A stretch of 64,000 bases of DNA, taken from positions 46,754-110,753 of the forward strand of contig NZ_JAEHFV010000008.1 of NCBI RefSeq assembly GCF_016522065.1, given 5' to 3'. Under the pieces are notes generated by a model. The model was not told the DNA's origin. It was given only the letters and a program-made list of their open reading frames with translations, and made no database searches. The position numbers and the translations under genes are program-made. The DNA comes from Flavobacterium agrisoli. Its GTDB lineage: Bacteria > Bacteroidota > Bacteroidia > Flavobacteriales > Flavobacteriaceae. How positions within the stretch are numbered: the first letter of the stretch is position 1; each line of letters begins with the position of its first letter. Below, piece after piece: positions 28,591-36,341 of the stretch.

Positions 28591-29958
28591 ATGAATATTG
28601 AAAGTCGCTGGGTGGTTTCCTTTGTAATAATTAGTTTCGTTTGCATTACGGGCGTGTTTTGGCCGGCTGTAAATGAAACAAGTTATATAAATTCGGAATT
28701 TATAACAGTTGATCATATTGTGCCAGCCGATGTGGCTTGGTTGTTAACTTCGGCCTGCTTGGTTTTAATCATGACGCCCGGTTTATCTTTTTTTTATGGC
28801 GGAATGGTCGGAAAAAAAAATGTGATTTCAACCATGTTGCAAAGTTTTATTTGTTTGGGAGTCGTAACCTTATTATGGGTGGTGGTAGCTTTTAGCTTGG
28901 CTTTTGGAGAACCAATCGGAATACAGTCTGGTAGTCATTTTTATAGTTTTATCGGTAACCCAACAACTTTTGCTTTTATGGATTATGTGGGGGTTTTGCC
29001 TCATAAACAATTGGCTAACACGGTGCCGTTTATGCTTTTTGCATTGTTTCAAATGAAATTTGCGGTAATTGCTCCAGCGATCATTACGGGTTCTTTCGCA
29101 GAACGTGTTCGTTTTATCTCGTACTTATTGTTTATCTGTCTTTTTACATTGTTGATTTATGCACCTTTATGTCATGCCGTTTGGTATCCAACGGGTGTTT
29201 TAGGGAGCTATTTTGGGGTAAAAGACTTTGCCGGAGGCACAGTGGTGCACATGAGTGCGGGATTTGCTGCTTTGGCGGGTGTTTTGGTTTTGGGTAAGCG
29301 TAAAAACAATCAACACATTCCAACCAATATTCCCTTTGTTTTGTTGGGAACCGGAATGTTATGGTTTGGTTGGTTTGGTTTTAATGCGGGTTCTGCATTG
29401 GCGGCTAATGGTGTAGCAGCCATGGCTTTTGCTACTACAACCACTTCTTCGGCGGCGGCTATGTTAACTTGGGTTTTCTTCGACAGAATAAACGGTAGAA
29501 AAGTTTCGGCACTTGGTGCTTGTATTGGTGCTGTTGTTGGTTTAGTGGCTATAACTCCTGCCGCAGGATTTGTTTCAGTTCCAGAAAGTATGTTTTTTGG
29601 TTTTATAACCGCAGTAGTATCAAATGCTATTGTAAATGCTTCTTATCTGAAAAAAATAGACGATACCTTAGATGTGTTTGCGTGTCATGGTGTGGGCGGA
29701 ATTATGGGAATGATACTAACAGCTATTTTTGCTCATGGAGAAAATGCTAGTTTGTTGCATGGTGGCTGGATTGTTTTTGCACACCATATGATGGCACTTG
29801 TTTTAGTTTCGATATTTACTTTTTTTGGAGCCTATTTGTTGTTCAAAGTGACCAATTGGATTATTCCGATGCGAGTGTCGGAAGAATCGGAGCATATCGG
29901 ACTCGATTTGTCTCAGCATGATGAAAGCTTAGATCCAAATTTAAAAACGGTAGTTTAA
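28591..29958 (+). CDS. Ammonium transporter (Amt/AmtB family)
   Basis: A 455-residue protein with an N-terminal signal-like segment and about eleven membrane helices. Amt signatures are clear: DVAWLLTSACLVLIMTPGL, FYGGMVGKKNVISTM, DFAGGTVVHMSAGFAALAG (pore histidine region) and CHGVGGIMGMI (second pore histidine). It conducts ammonium/ammonia across the inner membrane. No GlnK/PII gene is adjacent, unlike many amtB loci, and strong terminators lie on both sides, so it is monocistronic. Confidence 0.95.
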   Translation: MNIESRWVVSFVIISFVCITGVFWPAVNETSYINSEFITVDHIVPADVAWLLTSACLVLIMTPGLSFFYGGMVGKKNVISTMLQSFICLGVVTLLWVVVAFSLAFGEPIGIQSGSHFYSFIGNPTTFAFMDYVGVLPHKQLANTVPFMLFALFQMKFAVIAPAIITGSFAERVRFISYLLFICLFTLLIYAPLCHAVWYPTGVLGSYFGVKDFAGGTVVHMSAGFAALAGVLVLGKRKNNQHIPTNIPFVLLGTGMLWFGWFGFNAGSALAANGVAAMAFATTTTSSAAAMLTWVFFDRINGRKVSALGACIGAVVGLVAITPAAGFVSVPESMFFGFITAVVSNAIVNASYLKKIDDTLDVFACHGVGGIMGMILTAIFAHGENASLLHGGWIVFAHHMMALVLVSIFTFFGAYLLFKVTNWIIPMRVSEESEHIGLDLSQHDESLDPNLKTVV

Positions 29959-29969
29959 ATTTAATAAAA

Positions 29970-30010
29970 CTAAAAAAGCACTAACAGGATTACCTTTGGT
30001 GCTTTTTTAG
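29970..30010 (+). terminator. Terminator after the ammonium transporter gene
   Basis: CTAAAAAAGCAC (29970-29981) and GTGCTTTTTTAG (29999-30010) are perfectly complementary, the T-run being part of the 3' arm. Confidence 0.75.
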
Positions 30011-30048
30011 TTTTTAGCATCTTATGTGGTGCATTCGTTTATATTGTT

Positions 30049-30056
30049 TAATTTTG
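30049..30056 (+). promoter_or_regulatory. -7 promoter element of trmB
   Basis: TAATTTTG matches TAnnTTTG, 16 nt before the GTG start at 30073. Confidence 0.5.
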
Positions 30057-30072
30057 GCAAAAATTTTAAGCA

Positions 30073-30750
30073 GTGGGGAGCAAAAATAAACTTAAACGAT
30101 TCAAAGAAAACGAAACTTTTACCAATGTATTTCAACCAACCCGCGAAGAGGTGGTTAGTAATTCTTTCCCTTTGAGAGGAAAATGGAATGCCGATTTTTT
30201 TAAAAATGACAATCCGATAGTAGTCGAATTAGGTTGTGGTAAAGGAGAATATGCGGTTGGACTCGCTGAGCGCTTTCCGAATAAAAATTTCATTGGTGTC
30301 GATATTAAAGGAGCTCGTTTTTGGAGAGGTGCTAAAACCGCTGTTGAGTCAGGTATGCACAATGTGGCTTTCGTTCGTACACAAATCGAACTTATCAATC
30401 ATATTTTTGCCGAAAATGAAGTAGATGAAATTTGGATTACCTTTCCTGATCCTCAAATTAAATACAAACGCACCAAACACCGCATGACCAACTCCGAATT
30501 CTTGAAATTGTATACCAAAATCCTCAAAAAAGATGGCGTTGTTAATTTAAAAACCGATAGCGAATTCATGCACGGCTATACTTTAGGACTTTTGCATGGA
30601 GAAGGACACGAAGTAGTGTATGCCAATCATAATGTTTATAGGAATGAAGGGAGTCCCGAAGAGGTAACGGCTTTTCAAACCTTTTATGAAAAACAATATT
30701 TAGAACAGAATAAAGCCATTACTTTTATTCGTTTTAAAATTAAATCATAA
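30073..30750 (+). CDS. trmB: tRNA (guanine-N7)-methyltransferase TrmB
   Basis: A 225-residue SAM methyltransferase making m7G46 in tRNA. The start is GTG (30073), giving MGSKNKLKRF as expected; no ATG precedes it after the promoter. The SAM site is VVELGCGKGEYAVGLAERFP, and WITFPDPQIKYKRTKHRM carries the family's PDP and KxRH-like substrate motifs. The LysE-type gene follows after 28 nt, probably in the same transcript. Confidence 0.94.
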   Translation: MGSKNKLKRFKENETFTNVFQPTREEVVSNSFPLRGKWNADFFKNDNPIVVELGCGKGEYAVGLAERFPNKNFIGVDIKGARFWRGAKTAVESGMHNVAFVRTQIELINHIFAENEVDEIWITFPDPQIKYKRTKHRMTNSEFLKLYTKILKKDGVVNLKTDSEFMHGYTLGLLHGEGHEVVYANHNVYRNEGSPEEVTAFQTFYEKQYLEQNKAITFIRFKIKS

Positions 30751-30778
30751 TCGATTGGTTTAACCTGATACTGCGATT

Positions 30779-31417
30779 ATGATGCGTTTTTTCTTTCTTT
30801 TATTAACTGGTTTTATTACGGCTTTCCCGGGAATTATGTTGCCTGGTTTGATTAATATGACGGCAGCAAAAATCAATTTAAAAGAAGGATCTAAAAATGC
30901 AATTTCGTTTGTTTTTGGGGCACTTTTGGTAATTACCTTCCAGATTTCAATAGCTATTTTTTTTGCCCGAGTAATCAATGCTCGTCCAGAAGTTGTGGTA
31001 TTGCTTCGCGAAATTGGCTTCGGAGTGTTTACGGCTTTGACTATTTATTTTTTGTTTATTGCCAAAAAGCCTAAATTCAAAAAAACCAAAATCAAAAAGA
31101 AATCCAAAAAGAACCGTTTCTTTTTCGGAATGTTATTGGCAGCTCTTAATCTGTTTCCGATTCCATTTTTTGTTTTCGCTACAATTGCTTTGGCTTCTTA
31201 TAATTTATTGTCTTTTGAAATAAATTCGTTGTTCGTTTTTATACTTGGTGCCATTTTGGGCACTTTTACCGGATTGTATTTGTATATGGTTTTTATGAAA
31301 AAAATGGAAACCAAAACCGATAAATTATCCAAAAATATGAACTTGATTATTGGAACCATCACAGCTGTTGTAGCCTTTATTACGTTAATGAATATTGTGG
31401 ATTATTACTGGAGTTAG
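30779..31417 (+). CDS. LysE-family membrane transporter
   Basis: A 212-residue membrane protein with about six hydrophobic segments and a basic loop (about 98-115: lysine-rich KKPKFKKTKIKKKSKK). The N-terminal FPGIMLPGLINMTAAKINLKEG matches the LysE/RhtB region that follows TM1. Family members export amino acids or metabolites; the substrate is unknown. It sits between trmB and the alkyltransferase-like gene with short gaps (28 and 12 nt). Confidence 0.75.
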   Translation: MMRFFFLLLTGFITAFPGIMLPGLINMTAAKINLKEGSKNAISFVFGALLVITFQISIAIFFARVINARPEVVVLLREIGFGVFTALTIYFLFIAKKPKFKKTKIKKKSKKNRFFFGMLLAALNLFPIPFFVFATIALASYNLLSFEINSLFVFILGAILGTFTGLYLYMVFMKKMETKTDKLSKNMNLIIGTITAVVAFITLMNIVDYYWS

Positions 31418-31429
31418 ACAGAAAACACG

Positions 31430-31765
31430 ATGAAAGAAGGTGATTTTTTTGAGCGAGTATACGATATCGTACGACAAATTCCGTATGGGCAAGTGACCAG
31501 TTATGGTGCAATTGCCAATGCATTGGGAGCAGCTCGTTCAGCCCGAATGGTAGGTTGGGCAATGAATGCAGCACATAATCGGGAAGATGTTCCGGCTCAC
31601 AGAGTTGTTAATCGATTAGGTTTATTAACGGGAAAGCATCATTTTGATGGTACCAACGTCATGCAGCAATTATTAGAAAGCGAAGGAATTGTGATTAAAA
31701 ACAATCAAATTGTAAATTTTAAATCTTGTTTTTGGCAGCCCGAAATAAAAAAGGAAGATTACTAA
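31430..31765 (+). CDS. Alkyltransferase-like (ATL) DNA-base-flipping protein
   Basis: A 111-residue MGMT-fold domain: PYGQVTSYGAIANALG, an arginine finger in ARSARMVGWAM, and VPAHRVVNRLGLL. The active-site PCHR of O6-alkylguanine methyltransferases is PAHR here, with Ala56 in place of the alkyl-accepting cysteine. Such ATL proteins bind and flip O6-alkylguanine without repairing it and route it to nucleotide excision repair. It is last in the trmB-LysE-ATL cluster. Confidence 0.9.
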   Translation: MKEGDFFERVYDIVRQIPYGQVTSYGAIANALGAARSARMVGWAMNAAHNREDVPAHRVVNRLGLLTGKHHFDGTNVMQQLLESEGIVIKNNQIVNFKSCFWQPEIKKEDY

Positions 31766-31776
31766 AAACCTTCCTT
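31745..31776. terminator. Bidirectional terminator between converging genes
   Basis: AAGGAAG (31751-31757) and CTTCCTT (31770-31776) form a stem flanked by A-rich and T-rich tracts, stronger in the minus direction (six T), ending the L,D-transpeptidase transcript; it overlaps the end of the ATL gene. Confidence 0.7.
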
Positions 31777-31786
31777 TTGTGTTTGT

Positions 31787-33406
31787 TTAATTTTGTTCTT
31801 CGTGCAGCATTTTGCTCAAACGTTCATCTCTACTGTAAATATCGGTAAAAAAGCTAATGTTTCCCGAATCATCAGCCCAAGCGGTAAAATACCCAATGTA
31901 AATCGGAATTTTATTTTTTAACGCATAAGGCACTTCCTCTTTTCCACTCATGGCTTCGTTTATTTTGTCGGAAGTCCATTTTGGGTCATCTTCTAATACC
32001 TTATTGGCTAATTCTTTGGCTTTTTCTACGTTAATACAACCGTGACTAAAAGTTCTAGACTCAAAATTAAAAAGGTTTTTGGCGGGTGTATCGTGCATGT
32101 AAATGTCGTTTGGATTTGGGAATAAAAATTTGACCAATCCCAAAGAGTTATTCGGTCCCGGTTTTTGACGGTATTTGCCATTGACCACTTCAATATTTTG
32201 TTCATTGAGATAATTGGGGTCTTGCGACATTTTAAATTTTAAATCATTTTGGACTATACTGGCCGGAACATTCCAATACGGACTGAAAACAATGCGGTCA
32301 ATTTTTCCACTAAAAATGACGGTTTCATTCATCCGCGTTCCTACAAACACATTTGATTCTAAAGCATATTGGCCATTTTTTACATATATCAATCGAAATG
32401 ACGGAATGTTAATCATGACATATTCATGATCTTTTTCGAGTGTTGGCGGAATCCAACGGCAACGTTCCATGTTAATACTAATGGTTTCGATGAGTTGGCT
32501 AATAGGGGTGTTCATCAATCGTATGTGCTCTGGAGCAATGGTATAATTGAGTTTTAAGCCATGACGTTTTTTGTATTGCATCACGCCGTCCATTAATTCG
32601 CGGTCATAAACAGGATTTTTAGAGTCGTTTTGTATATCACCCAAAACAAATAAACGATTTCGAATTTGGGTAATGGTGGCGCTAGAATCATCAGGTTTGT
32701 ATTCTTTATATACGGCACTAGTGTCAATACGCGTCCATTTGTGTTCGTTTTCAATAGCTTTGTATTTTTTAAGAATGTCTTCTAATTTATAATATTGGCT
32801 AAAAAGGACTGTCGAATTATCATTGATCAATTCAGGTTTAACCAATAACGAGTCTAATATTTTTTCGTATGAAATTTCTTTTTTAGGTAAATACCAACCT
32901 AAATCTTTTACTTTTTGTTCGTCTAAACCTTTATAAACTTTGTCTGCATAAAAAATATACATGCAGGTTAATAAAATTTCCGATTCCATTTTGGTAGGTT
33001 TCTCTACGGCGGTTTCGTTAAAAACATGATCAATATCTTCTTTATACGGAAGGTTGTTTTTAACGCCTTGATCTTCTGGGAGTTTGGTGAATTTGCTGTA
33101 TAACAAATGGCCAAGTTCGCATATACTGCGATCATCATACCAGATGGTATTGTAATTTCGGTTTTTGTATAAGGTTTCGGTTGTGCCTCGGTATTTACTG
33201 AGTTTGGAGTACTTTTTAAAAAAAGTTGCAAAAGCAGCATTGTTTACATAAAAAACCGAATCTGAAGGCGTTTTTTCAAAATGCTCTATAGCAAAAGCAT
33301 GGTATTTGTCCCGATGTTCTTTGGCACGAATAGAACGAAAAGAGCAAACAATAAAAATAAGAGCTAAGAAACTTAGCGATAAGGTAATGTTTTTCATTTG
33401 TTTCAT
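31787..33406 (-). CDS. L,D-transpeptidase family protein (LdtD/YcbB-like)
   Basis: 539 residues from the ATG at 33406 (another ATG at 33397 is equally possible; both begin the signal/anchor MKNITLSLSFLALIFIV). Residues about 170-290 form the poorly conserved scaffold and a peptidoglycan-binding-like stretch. The YkuD catalytic domain (about 320-490) has HDTPAKNLFNFESRTFSHGCINV, with the nucleophilic cysteine in SHGCIN. It makes meso-DAP-DAP cross-links or attaches proteins to peptidoglycan in the periplasm. Large size and architecture match LdtD/YcbB rather than short YkuD enzymes. Confidence 0.88.
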   Translation of the reverse strand: MKQMKNITLSLSFLALIFIVCSFRSIRAKEHRDKYHAFAIEHFEKTPSDSVFYVNNAAFATFFKKYSKLSKYRGTTETLYKNRNYNTIWYDDRSICELGHLLYSKFTKLPEDQGVKNNLPYKEDIDHVFNETAVEKPTKMESEILLTCMYIFYADKVYKGLDEQKVKDLGWYLPKKEISYEKILDSLLVKPELINDNSTVLFSQYYKLEDILKKYKAIENEHKWTRIDTSAVYKEYKPDDSSATITQIRNRLFVLGDIQNDSKNPVYDRELMDGVMQYKKRHGLKLNYTIAPEHIRLMNTPISQLIETISINMERCRWIPPTLEKDHEYVMINIPSFRLIYVKNGQYALESNVFVGTRMNETVIFSGKIDRIVFSPYWNVPASIVQNDLKFKMSQDPNYLNEQNIEVVNGKYRQKPGPNNSLGLVKFLFPNPNDIYMHDTPAKNLFNFESRTFSHGCINVEKAKELANKVLEDDPKWTSDKINEAMSGKEEVPYALKNKIPIYIGYFTAWADDSGNISFFTDIYSRDERLSKMLHEEQN

Positions 33407-33718
33407 TTTAGAGTTAACAGTAGGTAGGTTGTTTGTTGGGGCTCTAAAACAGAGTATAAATTTACAAATAAGGAGTTGAATTTGCAATAAATCTAGTAAT
33501 TATCTTAAATCATTTAATTAATTTTATTTTTTGCTATTGTTTTATGGTAATTATATAAGGTTAGCGTGATATTGTATAAGTGTAGCTTTTGTTAAAAGGG
33601 TATGATTTTTAATTAAAATTGACTTTGTGCCTTTTTATTGACGAATTGTTTATTTTGTTAGGATTTCGTAATAACGACAAAACCATTTTAAAATACAGGA
33701 AAATAAGTGCGGAAAGCG

Positions 33719-33726
33719 TATCTTTG
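33719..33726 (+). promoter_or_regulatory. -7 promoter element of mrp in a 394-base divergent gap
   Basis: TATCTTTG matches TAnnTTTG and lies 75 nt before the ATG. The remainder of 33407-33800 is AT-rich and shows no open frame or strong hairpin; it should also contain the promoter of the L,D-transpeptidase. Confidence 0.6.
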
Positions 33727-33800
33727 CACTCCTGAACAGTATACTTGTATTGTTCGTTTTTTTTTAGCTGTTTAGTAGCAATTTGATAAAATTACGTAAA

Positions 33801-34931
33801 ATGAAATTAGATAGAAAAGAAATCCTTAAGGCACTAGAAACGATTACAATAGCCGGAGAAGGAAAAAATATGGTGGAAAGTGGTGCGGTAACCAATGTAA
33901 TTACTTTTGGAGACGAAGTAGTGGTTGATTTAGTTTTACATACGCCTGCAATGCACATTAAAAAACGTGCAGAAGATGATATCAAAAAAACAATTGCCGA
34001 TTTGGTTTATGCCGATGCAAAAGTAAAAGTTAATACTAAAGTTGAAACACCAGAAAAAGTAGAAATTAAAGGGAAATCAATTCCTGGAATTAAAAACATA
34101 ATTGCCGTTGCTTCTGGAAAAGGTGGTGTCGGAAAATCTACCGTTACGGCTAATTTGGCGGTAACTTTGGCTAAAATGGGATTTTCTGTCGGAATTTTAG
34201 ACGCCGATGTGTACGGACCTTCTATGCCAATCATGTTTGATGTTGAAAACGAAAAACCAATTTCTATTCAAGTTGACGGAAAATCAAAAATGAAACCAAT
34301 TGAAAGTTTTGAAATAAAAATGCTATCGATTGGGTTTTTTACTTCGCCAAGTCAAGCGGTAATTTGGAGAGGCCCGATGGCTTCCAAAGCATTAAATCAA
34401 ATGATTTTTGATGCCGATTGGGGAGAGTTGGATTTTATGTTAATTGATTTGCCTCCAGGTACGGGTGATATTCATTTGTCTATCATGCAATCTTTACCGA
34501 TTACAGGTGCTGTTGTGGTGAGTACACCGCAAGCAGTTGCCTTAGCCGATGCTAAAAAAGGTGTTGCGATGTTCATGCAAGAAACCATCAACGTGCCGGT
34601 TTTAGGAATTATCGAAAATATGGCGTATTTTACACCGTCTGAATTACCTGACAATAAATATTATATCTTTGGTAAAGAAGGAGCAAAAAACCTAGCCGAC
34701 GATTTAGGTGTTCCGTTTTTGGGAGAAGTGCCAATTGTACAATCTATTCGTGAAGCAGGTGATTATGGCCGACCAGCAGCCTTGCAAACAGGTTCTGTAA
34801 TCGAAACCATTTTCGAAAATGTAACCCGAAATGTGGTGCAAGAAGTGGTAAATCGCAATGAGTCATTACCGGCAACCGAAGCTATTAAAATTACAACGAT
34901 GGCGGGTTGCTCGGCCGTTAAAAAGAATTAA
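33801..34931 (+). CDS. Mrp/NBP35-family P-loop ATPase (ApbC-like)
   Basis: 376 residues from the ATG at 33801; a TTG six codons upstream is not needed. An N-terminal MIP18/DUF59 domain (about 5-80) is followed by a deviant Walker A, ASGKGGVGKSTV (104-115), and the family blocks DADVYGPSMP and LIDLPPGTGD. Mrp proteins carry Fe-S clusters to apoproteins. The usual CxxC that bridges the cluster is absent; the only cysteine is near the C-terminus (MAGCSAVKKN). A NifU-like gene follows 52 nt downstream, supporting a Fe-S role. Confidence 0.9.
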   Translation: MKLDRKEILKALETITIAGEGKNMVESGAVTNVITFGDEVVVDLVLHTPAMHIKKRAEDDIKKTIADLVYADAKVKVNTKVETPEKVEIKGKSIPGIKNIIAVASGKGGVGKSTVTANLAVTLAKMGFSVGILDADVYGPSMPIMFDVENEKPISIQVDGKSKMKPIESFEIKMLSIGFFTSPSQAVIWRGPMASKALNQMIFDADWGELDFMLIDLPPGTGDIHLSIMQSLPITGAVVVSTPQAVALADAKKGVAMFMQETINVPVLGIIENMAYFTPSELPDNKYYIFGKEGAKNLADDLGVPFLGEVPIVQSIREAGDYGRPAALQTGSVIETIFENVTRNVVQEVVNRNESLPATEAIKITTMAGCSAVKKN

Positions 34932-34983
34932 GTAAACAAGATATAGAGCGGTCCAAAATAACCTGCTGATAATATAAAATATA

Positions 34984-35226
34984 ATGATGACAACAGAAGA
35001 GTTAACAACAAATGTTTTAAAGGCTTTGGATGAAATTCGGCCTTTTTTGAAATCGGATGGGGGCGATATTGCCTTGGTTTCAATCGAAGATGATAAACAT
35101 GTAAAAGTGCGTTTAGAAGGAGCTTGTATTAGTTGCAGTGTCAATCAAATGACGTTGAAAGCAGGCGTGGAAACCACCATTAAAAAATACGCACCTCAAA
35201 TAGAAACGGTTGTAAACGTATTTTAA
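34984..35226 (+). CDS. NifU-like C-terminal domain protein (Nfu-type Fe-S scaffold)
   Basis: 80 residues consisting only of the Nfu domain: IRPFLKSDGGDIALVSIEDD and the cluster-binding GACISCSVNQMTLKAGVE with its CxxC. Nfu proteins receive and transfer 4Fe-4S clusters. Two adjacent ATG codons (34984 and 34987) are both possible starts. Being directly after mrp, it probably shares its transcript and function. Confidence 0.93.
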   Translation: MMTTEELTTNVLKALDEIRPFLKSDGGDIALVSIEDDKHVKVRLEGACISCSVNQMTLKAGVETTIKKYAPQIETVVNVF

Positions 35227-35424
35227 TACATTTCTAACAAAAACGTTTGTTTCTTAGGTATTTGTACTGTTTTATTGTGAAATAATCCAACTTAGGTTTT
35301 AATTTCGCAATAAAACAGTATTTTTTTTGAAAAATCCTAAAAAAGTAGTTGTTATAATTATCACTTTTTGTGATGATTTTGTGGTGTTTTCTTATAAATT
35401 TGCTCCTGTCTCAAATTTAAATTT

Positions 35425-35898
35425 ATGAAAAAATACTACAAAATGCTTCTTTGCCTGCTGTTTATTTCTTTTTGCATGGCACAACAAACAACCGAAAACC
35501 TATATGTCGATAAAGCATGGGTTAATGAAAATGAAGAATGGGATACGTTTCAATATAGTGGAAAAATCGTGATTTCTATTCTGCCTGAAGAGGGAAATAT
35601 TCAGATTACCAACTATGACTTTTTGCGTGATTTTACTAACGGAAAGGCAAAGTTTTCTAATAAACTAAGTTACACTTCGGCAAATTTTGAAAACAAGCGT
35701 AAAATAAGTGCAACCGTAGACAAACAAGGTATCTTGTGTTCTACTTATGAGGGGATCTTGGTTTTTCAATCGGGAGACGACTATTATTCTACGTTCGCTA
35801 CCATCACCATCTTAAAAAAGGGCTATGTGGTGGGCTTAAAAATGCAAGAAAAAAATAATAACAAAGAATATGCATTTAGTTTTAAACCGAATAGCTAA
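35425..35898 (+). CDS. Small secreted protein of unknown function
   Basis: A 157-residue protein with a signal peptide (MKKYYKMLLCLLFISFCMAQ). The mature part is mostly beta-strand and polar (NLYVDKAWVNENEEWD, ISILPEEGNIQITNYDF), reminiscent of small calycin-like or stress-related periplasmic proteins, but I recognise no family. It stands between the Nfu and ferredoxin genes with its own leader, so no functional link is implied. Confidence 0.6.
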   Translation: MKKYYKMLLCLLFISFCMAQQTTENLYVDKAWVNENEEWDTFQYSGKIVISILPEEGNIQITNYDFLRDFTNGKAKFSNKLSYTSANFENKRKISATVDKQGILCSTYEGILVFQSGDDYYSTFATITILKKGYVVGLKMQEKNNNKEYAFSFKPNS

Positions 35899-35914
35899 AT
35901 TTTAAAAGATAATG

Positions 35915-35922
35915 TATTTTTG
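35915..35922 (+). promoter_or_regulatory. -7 promoter element of the ferredoxin gene
   Basis: TATTTTTG matches TAnnTTTG, 43 nt before the ATG at 35966. Confidence 0.5.
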
Positions 35923-35965
35923 CATTCTTAAAAATCACAAACGGAAAAGCTGAATTGTTTTTGAA

Positions 35966-36283
35966 ATGGATGTATTAATAAAGATTAAAGACCGTGATGG
36001 AGTAGTGCATGAATTGCAAGCTCCAACTGATATGGCCATGAATATCATGGAATTGTGTAAGGCATACGAATTACCTGTTGAAGGGACTTGTGGCGGAATG
36101 GCCATGTGCGCGTCTTGTCAATGTTATGTTTTAAATGATGTAGCCTTGCCTGAAATGGGCGATGATGAAGAAGCGATGTTGTCAGAAGCTTTTTATGTAA
36201 AATCAAATAGCAGGTTGGGTTGTCAAATTCCAATTACGGAAGATTTAGATGGACTTGAATTAGAACTTGCTCCAGAATATTAA
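35966..36283 (+). CDS. 2Fe-2S ferredoxin, adrenodoxin/ISC type
   Basis: A 105-residue soluble electron carrier. Cluster ligands follow the adrenodoxin pattern C42-x5-C48-x2-C51 (TCGGMAMCASCQC) and a distal C86 (RLGCQIP). Acidic helix residues (EMGDDEEAML) resemble the partner-binding surface of vertebrate-type ferredoxins. It may serve Fe-S assembly or a monooxygenase. The gene has its own promoter and is closed by a strong terminator. Confidence 0.92.
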   Translation: MDVLIKIKDRDGVVHELQAPTDMAMNIMELCKAYELPVEGTCGGMAMCASCQCYVLNDVALPEMGDDEEAMLSEAFYVKSNSRLGCQIPITEDLDGLELELAPEY

Positions 36284-36289
36284 AATACC

Positions 36290-36318
36290 AAAGCCATTTC
36301 GAAAGAAATGGCTTTTTT
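36290..36318 (+). terminator. Terminator after the ferredoxin gene
   Basis: AAAGCCATTTC and GAAATGGCTTT form a perfect 11-bp stem with a GAAA loop, followed by T residues. Confidence 0.88.
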
Positions 36319-36341
36319 CATATAAAAATACTCAGGAAAAC

